From NCBI RefSeq assembly GCF_028606985.1, contig NZ_CP117416.1:437501-501500 (forward strand): a stretch of 64,000 nucleotides of DNA. The letters are read 5' to 3'. This stretch comes from Paenibacillus kyungheensis. Its GTDB lineage: Bacteria; Bacillota; Bacilli; Paenibacillales; Paenibacillaceae. The position numbers and the translations under genes are program-made. Shown here one piece after another: positions 37,276-45,986 of this stretch. How positions within the stretch are numbered: position 1 is the stretch's first letter; each line of letters starts with the position of its first letter. The notes under the pieces were generated by a model. It worked only from the letters and a program-made list of their open reading frames with translations, ran no database searches and was not told the DNA's origin.

Positions 37276-37298
37276 AACCTGACCCTTTATTTATCGTC
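37276..37298 (+). promoter_or_regulatory. ECF-type promoter upstream of the sigma factor gene
   Basis: AACCTGA, 12 bases, CGTC. The same boxes with the same spacing recur at 38549, and both are preceded by TCAAAAAT. This suggests autoregulation. Confidence 0.75.
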
Positions 37299-37341
37299 TG
37301 TATAAGTGAAGGGCGTATTTATAACAAAGGAGAGCATACAG

Positions 37342-37899
37342 GTGGAGGATAACGAAATTGTAGAACTGTTTATGACACGTAACGAATCAGCTATAGCAAT
37401 ATCTTCCCGTCAGTACGGAAGATATTGCTATACGATCTCTTATAACATTTTAAGTGATTCTGAAGATGCGGAAGAATGTGTCAATGATACATGGCTTCGT
37501 ACATGGAATGCGATCCCTCCGCAACGACCGAATAAACTGTCTTTTTTTGTAGGCAGAATCACCAGAAATCTTTCACTGGATAAATTCAAAGCCAAAAAAG
37601 CTCAAAAGCGTGGTGGCGAAATGACTATTATTTTAGGTGAACTGGATGATTGTATTCCTTCCGAACATGATGTGGAACAAGCTATTTTGGAAAAAGATTT
37701 GAGTCAAACGATCAATCGATTTCTGCATACGTTACCTGAACGGGAGTGCAATTTATTTTTAGCCAGGTATTGGTATAGTCAGTCACAAGCAGAGATCGCA
37801 GAGCAATTTGCTATGAAAGAAAACAATGTCAAAGCCAGTCTGTTTCGAACGCGTACCAAACTCAAAGCTTATCTTATGGAGGAAGGAATCTATCTATGA
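37342..37899 (+). CDS. ECF RNA polymerase sigma factor
   Basis: 185 residues from a GTG placed 9 bases after AAAGGAG. Region 2 holds YNILSDSEDAEECVNDTWLRTWNAIPP and RITRNLSLDKFK. Region 4 holds LPERECNLFLARYWYSQSQAEIAEQFAMKENNVKASLFRTRTKLK. It overlaps the downstream membrane-protein gene by 4 nt, as sigma/anti-sigma pairs do. An AACCTGA-N12-CGTC promoter precedes both this operon and the next gene, so the regulon includes itself. Confidence 0.93.
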   Translation: MEDNEIVELFMTRNESAIAISSRQYGRYCYTISYNILSDSEDAEECVNDTWLRTWNAIPPQRPNKLSFFVGRITRNLSLDKFKAKKAQKRGGEMTIILGELDDCIPSEHDVEQAILEKDLSQTINRFLHTLPERECNLFLARYWYSQSQAEIAEQFAMKENNVKASLFRTRTKLKAYLMEEGIYL

Positions 37900-38534
37900 A
37901 TAGTGAACAACTGTATCGTGCTATCGGTCAGATTGACGATGAGTTATTGACTCGATATGAAGCACGCCGTCAACCGAAGTCTACCTATTGGCTGAAATGG
38001 TCTAGCGCTGTTGCTTTTGCCGCGGCGGCTGTTATTATCGCCTTTATGGCTACCAGTGTATGGAATGAACAAAGTCAGATCTACACTGCATCTGGAACTG
38101 TTATTCAAAATATAGAAGGGGTTCCAAGCGATGTCTTGTCAGGCAGTACGGTTGCACCAGCCAATGGAAGCAAAGTCTATGATGCAGGAGTACAACAAGC
38201 ATTAACCAAGTACGCCGGGCAAGATGTGAAGTATTTTGTAGCGATCGATTTATTTGCCAATATGAACCCTGTAGAGTACAACAGTCCACAAGCTCAAGCT
38301 GAGTTAGAACGTCTGACAGCGCTGAATTATAACGTTGGTTATGCGACAGCATGGACATATCAAGGCAATCAACAAAAAGTAAATTATTCGTATATCGCTG
38401 GCTACTTTACAGCCGATCAATTGAAAAACTTTGCTATCAATACTCAATATGGATATGTATTCCACTTTGCCACCAATGGAGATGGATCGCCTGTATCTGC
38501 TGATCAAGGTATCCATATAAATTTTAAAAAATAA
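37896..38534 (+). CDS. Membrane-anchored ECF partner (putative anti-sigma) with an extracellular domain
   Basis: 212 residues. A short cytoplasmic N-terminus (1-33, MNSEQLYRAIGQIDDELLTRYEARR) is followed by one TM helix (~35-54) and an outside region. Residues 90-200 are a domain found again at residues 268-378 of the next gene's secreted product: 67 of 111 aligned positions are identical without gaps by my count. ATGA overlap with the sigma gene and the short cytoplasmic helix suggest it holds the sigma factor. It lacks a zinc-binding ZAS motif. The shared domain has no function I recognise. Confidence 0.75.
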   Translation: MNSEQLYRAIGQIDDELLTRYEARRQPKSTYWLKWSSAVAFAAAAVIIAFMATSVWNEQSQIYTASGTVIQNIEGVPSDVLSGSTVAPANGSKVYDAGVQQALTKYAGQDVKYFVAIDLFANMNPVEYNSPQAQAELERLTALNYNVGYATAWTYQGNQQKVNYSYIAGYFTADQLKNFAINTQYGYVFHFATNGDGSPVSADQGIHINFKK

Positions 38535-38548
38535 TTGAAATCAAAAAT

Positions 38549-38571
38549 AACCTGATCTGCTAAACGTCGTC
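38549..38571 (+). promoter_or_regulatory. ECF-type promoter upstream of the SLH-domain gene
   Basis: AACCTGA, 12 bases, CGTC, identical boxes and spacing to 37276, with the shared upstream TCAAAAAT. Confidence 0.75.
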
Positions 38572-38619
38572 TTTTATAGTGTAAGCCATTATGATTCAAA
38601 CATTCGAGGAGGAATTACC

Positions 38620-39810
38620 ATGAATAACAAAACAAACAAAATGAACAAAAAAATCGTAACTTCAATCTTATCTGCATCTATTTTATCAATATCGCTAGGA
38701 AGTGTATCTTTTGCTGCTACAACATCATCGTTTCAAGATTTGAAAGGGGTAAACGGGCAAGACAAAATTGTGAAATTACACGACCAACAAATTCTGAATG
38801 GATTAAGTGATACAGCATTTGCTCCGCAATCCTCTTTAACACAGGCACAAGCGATTCAGTTTATCGTAAAAGGATTCAAGCTAGATGCCAAAACAGGCGT
38901 AATTGCTTTGAAAGATAATCAAAAGTTATCTACAGTATTCCCATCTGTTAAAGACAATGCATGGTATACCGATGCTTTTCGCGACGCTTATAAAAACGGT
39001 GTGGATATTCCTAAATCTGTTAATCCTACAACAAAGATTACACGCGAACAATATATCGATTATGTGATGACAGCCCTACAAACAGTAGGAAAAATGCCAG
39101 CTATTGATGTGATTACACCGGATATCAAAGATATCGACAAATTAGACCCTGCTATGTTGGATTCCTCTCAATTAGCGATTGCACTTGGTATCGTGAAGCT
39201 GGATAGAAGCAAAAACTTGTACCCGCAAAAAGAAATTACACGTGCAGAAGCAGCCGTTATTCTTTATGATGCATTAGACTATCTGAACAAAAGTGCACAG
39301 GATAAAATGAAAGGTCAACAAACTACGATTGATGTATTGCCACATGAAGAAAAAGGGTCTAATCCTGTGACTCAGCCGAATAATGGAAGTATGGTATCTG
39401 AAAGTTATGCCACACCAACTAACGGAGAAAAACTATACGTTAGAACAGTAAAAATGGCTTTGGATCAACATGCAGGACAAGATGTGAAGTATTTTGTAGA
39501 GATCGATCTATTCTCAAATGGAACTCCTTTAGATACCAATAGCAAAGAAGTACAAGCAGAAGTAAAACGTCTACAAGCATTGAATTATGATATTGATTTT
39601 GCTAAAGCATGGACATATGAAGGGAATTTGCAAAAAGTAGATTACACGTATGTAGGTGCCTATCTAACAGCGGATCAATTGCAACAATTCAAAGCGAATA
39701 CAAATTACGGCTATGCTTTTCAATTTGCAAGTAATGGCGACGGTTCACCGGTACAAGGCAAAGTAGGTAGTATCAGCGGAGTAAGTGATAACAGTAATAT
39801 TGCAGATTAA
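38620..39810 (+). CDS. Secreted SLH-domain protein sharing the ECF partner's extracellular domain
   Basis: 396 residues with GAGGAGG before the ATG. A signal peptide (1-33) ends at SFAA. Three SLH-like repeats follow (about 38-95, 105-160, 165-225; e.g. VFPSVKDNAWYTDAFRDAYKNGVDI and KEITRAEAAVILYDAL), which bind secondary cell-wall polymer. After a linker, residues 268-378 repeat the domain of the upstream membrane protein. Its own ECF promoter makes it a regulon member. So a cell-wall-attached copy of the sensor domain is produced when the sigma factor is active; feedback or competition for a shared ligand is inferred. Confidence 0.88.
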   Translation: MNNKTNKMNKKIVTSILSASILSISLGSVSFAATTSSFQDLKGVNGQDKIVKLHDQQILNGLSDTAFAPQSSLTQAQAIQFIVKGFKLDAKTGVIALKDNQKLSTVFPSVKDNAWYTDAFRDAYKNGVDIPKSVNPTTKITREQYIDYVMTALQTVGKMPAIDVITPDIKDIDKLDPAMLDSSQLAIALGIVKLDRSKNLYPQKEITRAEAAVILYDALDYLNKSAQDKMKGQQTTIDVLPHEEKGSNPVTQPNNGSMVSESYATPTNGEKLYVRTVKMALDQHAGQDVKYFVEIDLFSNGTPLDTNSKEVQAEVKRLQALNYDIDFAKAWTYEGNLQKVDYTYVGAYLTADQLQQFKANTNYGYAFQFASNGDGSPVQGKVGSISGVSDNSNIAD

Positions 39811-39827
39811 TAATATAAATAGGTATA

Positions 39828-39862
39828 CAAAAACGACTGTAGATAAGATACAGTCGTTTTTT
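39828..39862. terminator. Bidirectional terminator
   Basis: AAAACGACTGTA/TACAGTCGTTTT, a 12-bp perfect stem with T-runs on both strands, between convergent genes. Confidence 0.92.
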
Positions 39863-39889
39863 GCACATTGAATATGGTTGGAGGAGCTA

Positions 39890-40453
39890 TTAAATAAAGT
39901 TCGGAAGTACCAATGCTCCATAGACAAATGCCGCCAGAATCACAAAAGCAGGGTGGATTTTACGGATTTGCATCGCCCAGAAGGCGACGACAGCAATACC
40001 AAGACTTTGCCAGATTCCGATAGAAACAAAAGAACCGGCGGTTAACTGCCATGTCAGTACAGCCATCATTACAGCGATAACAGGCTGAACAAGTAATGTT
40101 AATCCTTTGACTACAGGAGAAGTACGGTATTTTTGCAATAGATTAAGCAGTAAAATCAATGCAACCGCAGAAGGCACGATCGTTGCGAATAACGCAATAA
40201 ATATACCGCCTATCCCAGATACATCATAACCAACAAATGCCGCAATCTTGGTTGCAATCGGCCCAGGAAGTGTATTCCCAAGTGCCAGCACATTCGAAAA
40301 TGTCTTATCGTCTAACCAGTGATAATGGGTGACAATCTCGTTGTACATCAACGGAATAGAAGCAGGGCCACCACCATAACCGAGTACATTGGCTAGAAAG
40401 AACCCCCAGAATAACCGCAACCATTCGACCCATTCAATCGTGAACGTATGCAT
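39890..40453 (-). CDS. Chromate transporter half-protein (CHR family, YwrA-like)
   Basis: 187 residues, about 5-6 membrane helices. The CHR signature FLANVLGYGGGPASIPLM near the N-terminus and GNTLPGPIATKIAAFVGY follow the family pattern. It is a single-domain CHR protein, and these work as pairs of opposite topology. The gene starts on the stop codon of the other half (TAATG), so they are translated together. The pair exports chromate in characterised Bacilli; the natural substrate may differ. Gene order matches B. subtilis ywrC-ywrB-ywrA. Confidence 0.9.
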   Translation of the reverse strand: MHTFTIEWVEWLRLFWGFFLANVLGYGGGPASIPLMYNEIVTHYHWLDDKTFSNVLALGNTLPGPIATKIAAFVGYDVSGIGGIFIALFATIVPSAVALILLLNLLQKYRTSPVVKGLTLLVQPVIAVMMAVLTWQLTAGSFVSIGIWQSLGIAVVAFWAMQIRKIHPAFVILAAFVYGALVLPNFI

Positions 40454-41115
40454 TAAGACTCACCGCCTTCGGTTTTCTTCACAGGCGGGTTAGGTGGATT
40501 GCGTCGATCTTTTAACCATTGTACAAATTTGAAATGAACCGCTCCATATGCTAAAAATAATGCAATCACTATAGCGGCATGAACGCTCAATAGTTGCAGT
40601 AAAATAAAAGCAACGATAAACAGTCCAATCCCTACTTTGATTCCTAGCCCTTTTACAGCTTTTTCACCAAATTCATACGCCATAACACCGAGCATAACAG
40701 CAATTACAGGCACTACAGCAGCAATCATTCCTTGAATGATTTTGGAATGGCTCAAGTAAGACACCGCAGATAACAAGACGATCATCGCCAGGCAAGAAGG
40801 GAGAATATGAGCGATGACTGCTAGAATAGCGCCTATAACTCCTTTGCCACGATAACCCAGGTATGCCGCCATCTTGGTCGCAATCGGCCCGGGTAATGCA
40901 TTCCCAAGCGCTAGAATTTCGCCGAATTCATCATCACTTAACCAGCGATAACGGGTAACTGCTTCATAGCGGAACAGTGGCATAACCGAAGGCCCTCCGC
41001 CATAACCGAGAATACCGGTACGCACCATGGCCCATGATAATTCACGATAAGTGGCTTTATGATAAGAAGGAGCAGTTGAGCTATGTTCTGAAGGTGTTGT
41101 CGGTTCAGTACTCAT
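40453..41115 (-). CDS. Chromate transporter half-protein (CHR family, YwrB-like)
   Basis: 220 residues. Contains GILGYGGGPSVMPLFRYEAV and GNALPGPIATKMAAYLGYRGKG, the same motif pair as its partner. The cytoplasmic N-terminus (1-25) is Ser/Thr-rich, and the C-terminus is basic (KDRRNPPNPPVKKTEGG). It lies 3 bases after the Lrp-type regulator and overlaps the second half-transporter by one base. Confidence 0.9.
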   Translation of the reverse strand: MSTEPTTPSEHSSTAPSYHKATYRELSWAMVRTGILGYGGGPSVMPLFRYEAVTRYRWLSDDEFGEILALGNALPGPIATKMAAYLGYRGKGVIGAILAVIAHILPSCLAMIVLLSAVSYLSHSKIIQGMIAAVVPVIAVMLGVMAYEFGEKAVKGLGIKVGIGLFIVAFILLQLLSVHAAIVIALFLAYGAVHFKFVQWLKDRRNPPNPPVKKTEGGES

Positions 41116-41118
41116 GTA

Positions 41119-41604
41119 TTACAACCTCATTCCCATCCGGCTTTTGTAACGGGTGATCAACACTTGACAGTCCACGCTCATAATACCAGGCATATTGTAT
41201 AATTTGTCTTTAAGAAACGATTCCATTTCTTGATTGTCCATAAATAATCCATGCATATGCAATTTGCTCGGACCTGTCATATGATAAAGACTGGTTACAA
41301 AAGGTTCTTCTGCTAATTGATCAGCCGTTTCTTGTAGGTGCTTGGGCTCTACTTCTACATTAAAAAAGGCAGAAACCGTAATCCCAATTTTGGCAGGATT
41401 AATCACAGCAGTGAATCGTTCGATCACTTCATTTTCGATCAACGCATTAATTCGTGCTTGCACAGCTACACGAGATAACCCAATATCTTTAGCAAGATCG
41501 GTATAAGAGATGCGACCATTTTTATTCAAAATCGTAATGATTTTGCGATCGATCTCATCAATATCAACCGGTTGATTATCGGATGTAGAACGGTGGTGGT
41601 TCAT
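41119..41604 (-). CDS. Lrp/AsnC-family regulator of the chromate transporter operon (YwrC-like)
   Basis: 161 residues. The HTH is [50 protein letters not shown]; an AsnC-type ligand domain follows (~70-150). It lies directly upstream of, and in line with, the two CHR genes. That mirrors B. subtilis, where the regulator represses the operon until chromate is present. An AAGGAGG-type site precedes the ATG. Confidence 0.9.
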   Translation of the reverse strand: MNHHRSTSDNQPVDIDEIDRKIITILNKNGRISYTDLAKDIGLSRVAVQARINALIENEVIERFTAVINPAKIGITVSAFFNVEVEPKHLQETADQLAEEPFVTSLYHMTGPSKLHMHGLFMDNQEMESFLKDKLYNMPGIMSVDCQVLITRYKSRMGMRL

Positions 41605-41804
41605 AAATAAGTGTGCCTCCTTGTATGTAATATCTATCGTTTATTTTATTTCATTTTGATCAAAAAATAACTCTTTCATTTACGATATGTTTAAATATAT
41701 AATGATTAAAAATCGTTTTCAACATAAAAATCAAAATTCACTTACACAAAGCTTACGCAGTGATGTAGTGATATACAGAAGTGTTATCGGTAGGAGGAAT
41801 AGAT

Positions 41805-43016
41805 ATGGGATCAACATGGAATGCCTTTATGAATGAACAATTGACGATGACTTCATCTTCGCCTCTAGCGGTACAAGGGCCATTATCGGGATGGACGTTC
41901 GGAGTCAAAGATGTATTTGCACTTGCAGGTCATACTTCTAGCGCAGGTAATCCAGATTGGTTACGTACTCATTCACCTGCAACGCAGACTGCATCGGCGA
42001 TCCAGCGATTGCTCGAAGCAGGAGCTATGCTTCAAGGAACGACTCATACCGATGAGTTGATGTATAGTTTGAATGGACAAAATATACATTATGGCACTCC
42101 TACGAATCCACAAGCGACAGATCGGATTCCAGGAGGGTCATCGAGCGGTTCTGCTGTAGCAGTAGCAGCTGGACTGCGAGATTTCGCTATCGGCACAGAT
42201 ACAGGGGGTTCGGTGCGTATTCCTTCGTCGTATTGTGGCATTTATGGAATGCGTCCTACTCATGGTCTGGTTCCTATTGATGGAGTGATTCCACTTGCAC
42301 CGGGGTTTGATACAGTGGGATGGATGGCTAATTCTGCCGATGTGTTATTAGAAGTCGGCAAAGTATTGATCCATGATTCAGAAGAAGAGGCAGAGCAGTC
42401 TGCATTTGATCATATTTATTTTCCAGAAGAAGCATGGGCTCTGGCAGAACCGGAGACACGTGAGGCTTTGCAAAAATCGTTGGAGCAGATCACCTATCAT
42501 ATGACAAGCACTAACGGTCGCACGTCATGGACAGAAATTGCTCCTGAAGGATTATCTGCATGGATGACCGCTTTCCGCACGATTCAAGCGCTAGAGATCT
42601 GGCAAGAACATGAAGAATGGATTCAAACAGCACAGCCTGTATTTGGCAAAGATATAGCAGATCGGTTTGATTGGGCTTCGACTTTGCGTGCAGAAGAGAA
42701 TCAACATTCTTTTGCTCTCAAACAGCAAGTTAGTGAGCGTCTGCATCAATTGTTAGACACTCATCAATTACTTGTTTTGCCAACAGCGACAAGTTCAGCC
42801 CCTTCATTGGATATTCAAGGAGAAGCGAATGAACGTCGTCGTTCTCAAACGATGCAATTATCGTGTATTGCTGGTCTATCCGGTCTGCCACAGATCACTA
42901 TTCCTGTAGCTACTTTACAAGGAGCACCTATAGGCTTATCTATTATTGCAGGCAAAGGTCAAGATATCCGTTTACTGCAATGGGTCAAAAACTGGGCAGA
43001 CACGTTACAAAAATAA
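41805..43016 (+). CDS. Amidase (amidase signature family)
   Basis: 403 residues from the ATG after AGGAGG. The Ser-cisSer-Lys triad is complete: K35 in GVKDVF, S112 in GGSSSGS and S136 in DTGGSVR. At about 400 residues it is shorter than GatA or typical 470-residue amidases. There are no gatC/gatB neighbours, so it is likely a free-standing hydrolase of small amides. It is divergent from the chromate operon regulator. A terminator follows. Confidence 0.92.
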   Translation: MGSTWNAFMNEQLTMTSSSPLAVQGPLSGWTFGVKDVFALAGHTSSAGNPDWLRTHSPATQTASAIQRLLEAGAMLQGTTHTDELMYSLNGQNIHYGTPTNPQATDRIPGGSSSGSAVAVAAGLRDFAIGTDTGGSVRIPSSYCGIYGMRPTHGLVPIDGVIPLAPGFDTVGWMANSADVLLEVGKVLIHDSEEEAEQSAFDHIYFPEEAWALAEPETREALQKSLEQITYHMTSTNGRTSWTEIAPEGLSAWMTAFRTIQALEIWQEHEEWIQTAQPVFGKDIADRFDWASTLRAEENQHSFALKQQVSERLHQLLDTHQLLVLPTATSSAPSLDIQGEANERRRSQTMQLSCIAGLSGLPQITIPVATLQGAPIGLSIIAGKGQDIRLLQWVKNWADTLQK

Positions 43017-43027
43017 CTAAATATAGT

Positions 43028-43084
43028 ATAAGCTCTACATCAAAAATCCTTAGATCCTACAAAAGATTTTGGATGAGAGCTTAT
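43028..43084 (+). terminator. Terminator after the amidase gene
   Basis: ATAAGCTCT/AGAGCTTAT outer stem with inner AAAATC/GATTTT pairing, then a T-rich tract. Confidence 0.75.
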
Positions 43085-43131
43085 TTGATTTTACTAAAGT
43101 AAAGAGCCTATTTCATACTATTTAACATATG

Positions 43132-43161
43132 TTGACAAGCTGTTAGTATATCTATTACAAT
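43132..43161 (+). promoter_or_regulatory. Sigma-A promoter of the nitroreductase gene
   Basis: TTGACA, 18 bases, TACAAT, about 105 bases before the start codon. Confidence 0.65.
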
Positions 43162-43265
43162 AACAATGAATTATATAGATAGTTACTAAATATTACTTAA
43201 TTCAAAAATGAAATTATGTTAGTTGATATGTTTTATAAACCCCCATCCAAAAGGAGAATACACCC

Positions 43266-43895
43266 ATGTCTAATGCAATTAAGCCAGAAACTATTCAGGT
43301 TATTGAGCAACGCCATTCTGTAAAATCGTACGAAAAAGGATACCAAATTCCACAAGAAGATATAGATACGATTATGCAAGCTGCTAATGATGCTCCTTCT
43401 GCTTGGAACCTACAACACTGGAAATTCCTTGTGATTGATGATCAAGCGAAAAAACAAGAATTGTTGCCAATCGCTTACAACCAATCTCAAGTAGCAGATA
43501 GTTCTTTTGTAGTTGCTATTCTAGGTGATCTAGAAGCGAACAAAAATGCAGGAACAATCTATGATGGAGCTGTTGAAGCAGGAGCAATGACTCAAGAAAT
43601 TCGTGATTCATTAGTAGGTCAAATTAATGGAGCTTATCAAAGTGCAGAAGTAGCACGCGATAGCGCGAATATCAATTCTTCTTTTGCAGCGATGAACTTA
43701 ATGCTTGCAGCAAAAGCACTTGGTTATGATACTTGTGCTATGGGTGGATTCGATAAAAATAAATTTGTAGAACATTTCAATGTACCGGCTCGTTATATTC
43801 CTACCATCTTAATCAGTGTAGGTAAAGCAGCTAAACCTGCTTATGCTTCTGGACGTTTTGATTTAAGTGAAGCTATTATCAAAAACTCATTCTAA
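43266..43895 (+). CDS. Nitroreductase-family NAD(P)H flavin oxidoreductase (YdgI-like)
   Basis: 209 residues; AAAAGGAG precedes the ATG. The FMN-binding motif is RHSVKSYEKGY near residues 16-26, followed by APSAWNLQHWKFLV (43-56). The C-terminal half contains NLMLAAKALGYDTCAMGGFD. The length and motifs match B. subtilis YdgI. It reduces quinones or nitro compounds with an FMN cofactor. It is a single gene with its own promoter and terminator, as for stress-induced reductases. Confidence 0.9.
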   Translation: MSNAIKPETIQVIEQRHSVKSYEKGYQIPQEDIDTIMQAANDAPSAWNLQHWKFLVIDDQAKKQELLPIAYNQSQVADSSFVVAILGDLEANKNAGTIYDGAVEAGAMTQEIRDSLVGQINGAYQSAEVARDSANINSSFAAMNLMLAAKALGYDTCAMGGFDKNKFVEHFNVPARYIPTILISVGKAAKPAYASGRFDLSEAIIKNSF

Positions 43896-43923
43896 ATTAA
43901 AAAAATTCCTATTTATATGCTCT

Positions 43924-43950
43924 GCCTGGCGATTTATTGCCAGGCTTTTT
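43924..43950 (+). terminator. Terminator after the nitroreductase gene
   Basis: GCCTGGC/GCCAGGC, 8-nt loop, then five T. Confidence 0.9.
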
Positions 43951-44077
43951 CTATATTTATCAATTAAATATCCAAATAGCGTTAAATTTGGCTCACTACT
44001 GTGAACTTTTTAGCGCTATATGTCGAAATATAAGATAGAGCATAAAAGAAATGTAATAGGATGTGAAAGTAAATCTT

Positions 44078-45157
44078 ATGGCGATTGACTTAATTAACAA
44101 TTTAACATTAACATCAACCTTTTTATTTTTAGGCAATTTGCTTTTAAATAAAATTCGTAATAAATTTGAAAATCGTAAACGACTGTTTATCAGTCTAGCA
44201 GGTATAACGTATGGATTATTTGGTTTGGTTCTTATTTTATGGGGATTTCATTTACCTGAAAGTCATATACTGATTGACTTGAGAGCACTTGCAGTTATCG
44301 GAGCTGTCTATACGGTAGGTAGTGTAGCCGGTCTGATTGCAACTCTGATTATTATCTCAGGTCGCGTTTTGTTTTTTGAATATGGTAATATAGACGTATT
44401 AGTTGTAGGAGCAAGTATTGTTATGATTGCCTGGATTTTATCTTCCTTTTTGCTTAAAGGAGATTATCGGGTATCTTTGAGCCGCTGGTTGATCATTATT
44501 TGTTGCTCGATGATTTTGCCTTCTATTTTGTTTTATTTTACATTACAGACCCGTATATTCTGGCAATTTATTACGATTTTAATTGTATTTTTGGTAGGCG
44601 GATTATTTACGTATATTATCCTTGTGTATCTTACACGTTCCAATCATTTATTTGTATTACTCAAAGAGTTGGCTAATCGAGATCATCTAACAGGATTGCA
44701 TAACCCTCGTGCTTTTGAAGCTTTATTTGAAGAAACGCTGAATTATGCCAAATCCCATCAAAAAAATATGTCGTTATTGATGCTAGATATCGATCATTTC
44801 AAAGCAATTAACGATACGTACGGGCATAGTAGTGGAGATGCAGTATTGTCTCAAATCGGAGAATTGCTTCAAGATTTTGTACGCTCCGGGGATGTCTGCG
44901 CTCGTAAAGGTGGCGAAGAGTTTATTATTATTTTGAACTCATGTACTCGTGATCATGCTATTCATATCGCTGAAAAATTACGTGTCTTGATCGAACAAAA
45001 TGAATTTGTATTGCCGAATAATCGTTTATTAGCAATTACTGTCTCTATTGGTGTAGCTACTTTTCCAGATACAAAGTCTAATCTGATGCTCGATAAAGTG
45101 GATGAAGCTTTATATGAAGCGAAGCATCAAGGGCGTAACCGAATATATGCTGTTTGA
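44078..45157 (+). CDS. Membrane diguanylate cyclase (5TMR-LYT plus GGDEF)
   Basis: 359 residues from the ATG of MAIDLINN, with AGGATGTGA 11 bases upstream; a GTG five codons earlier is possible. Five to six TM helices (~5-190) of the 5TM-LYT receptor type are followed by a GGDEF domain (~195-359). The active motif GGEEF is at 278-282, and the inhibitory I-site RSGD (269-272) is exactly five residues upstream. So active c-di-GMP synthesis with product inhibition is expected. Together with the EAL protein at 2.3 kb the window encodes both sides of c-di-GMP turnover. Confidence 0.92.
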   Translation: MAIDLINNLTLTSTFLFLGNLLLNKIRNKFENRKRLFISLAGITYGLFGLVLILWGFHLPESHILIDLRALAVIGAVYTVGSVAGLIATLIIISGRVLFFEYGNIDVLVVGASIVMIAWILSSFLLKGDYRVSLSRWLIIICCSMILPSILFYFTLQTRIFWQFITILIVFLVGGLFTYIILVYLTRSNHLFVLLKELANRDHLTGLHNPRAFEALFEETLNYAKSHQKNMSLLMLDIDHFKAINDTYGHSSGDAVLSQIGELLQDFVRSGDVCARKGGEEFIIILNSCTRDHAIHIAEKLRVLIEQNEFVLPNNRLLAITVSIGVATFPDTKSNLMLDKVDEALYEAKHQGRNRIYAV

Positions 45158-45214
45158 GAACGGACTATAATGGTTGGATATAAGAAGCAGTGACTTTTAT
45201 GATTTATACACAAT

Positions 45215-45257
45215 AAGGAGGTGAACCAGAGTTCTTATTGAAGGCTCTGGGTTATTT
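45215..45257 (+). promoter_or_regulatory. Hairpin-bridged Shine-Dalgarno of the MBL hydrolase gene
   Basis: The ideal site AAGGAGGTGA (45215-45224) is 33 bases from the ATG, too far for normal use. Between them CCAGAG (45226-45231) and CTCTGG (45245-45250) pair, with inner TTC/GAA; 7 bases then lead to the ATG. Folding would bring the site close to the start codon. Confidence 0.55.
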
Positions 45258-45986
45258 ATGAAAATTGCAGATCATATCGAAATGTTAGAAATTAAAGTAC
45301 CGATGGGTGAACATGAAATGGTGATTCATCCTGTCGTTATCTATGCAGACAATCAAGCTGTATTGTTTGATACTGGAGTGCCTGGTTGTTACGACAAGAT
45401 TATTGAGCAGATCGATCCAGCTTATCCTGTTCAATCGGTGATTTTGACTCATGATGATCTCGATCATATTGGAAGTTTTCCACAATTTTTAGAAGCTGCT
45501 TCAGGTACGTTAGATGTGTATACTCATGCGCAAAATGTAGGTGCTATTAACGGTACAGAACCTTTTTCCAAAGCGAATCCTGAACGAATTAATTCTATGT
45601 TAGAACAATTTCCAGAATCGATCCAAAAATCGTTTCGTAGCGCATTTTCAACCGATACACCTGAAAATGTGAACCATGTATTACAAGGAAATGAAGTTCT
45701 GCCTTTCGGTGAAGGACTACAAGTAATACATACACCGGGACATACGCCAGGGCATACTAGCTTTTATGATATCGCTAGTAAAACACTTATCGCTGCAGAT
45801 GCTCTGATTGTAGAAAATGGTGAATTACACGGTCCAAATCCATCATTTACATTAGATATGGAACAAGCGACAAATTCTTTGCGAGCTTTTCAGAAGCTTC
45901 CGATCGAAGCGATCGTTTGTTATCATGGTGGATTGTTTAAAGGAGATATTCAACAACGACTTAACGAGTTAGTGAATCCTTCGTGA
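45258..45986 (+). CDS. MBL-fold metallo-hydrolase
   Basis: 242 residues. The metal motif is THDDLDH with H65, D67, D69 and H70, i.e. HxDxDH in place of the canonical HxHxDH. Further ligands are in HTPGHTPGH, AADALI and YHGG. Asp at this site is seen in some MBL branches and may change metal use. Glyoxalase II-like or lactonase-like hydrolysis is possible; the substrate is unknown. The next gene overlaps by 4 nt (GTGA). No normal ribosome binding site is adjacent to the ATG; see the hairpin at 45215. Confidence 0.88.
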   Translation: MKIADHIEMLEIKVPMGEHEMVIHPVVIYADNQAVLFDTGVPGCYDKIIEQIDPAYPVQSVILTHDDLDHIGSFPQFLEAASGTLDVYTHAQNVGAINGTEPFSKANPERINSMLEQFPESIQKSFRSAFSTDTPENVNHVLQGNEVLPFGEGLQVIHTPGHTPGHTSFYDIASKTLIAADALIVENGELHGPNPSFTLDMEQATNSLRAFQKLPIEAIVCYHGGLFKGDIQQRLNELVNPS

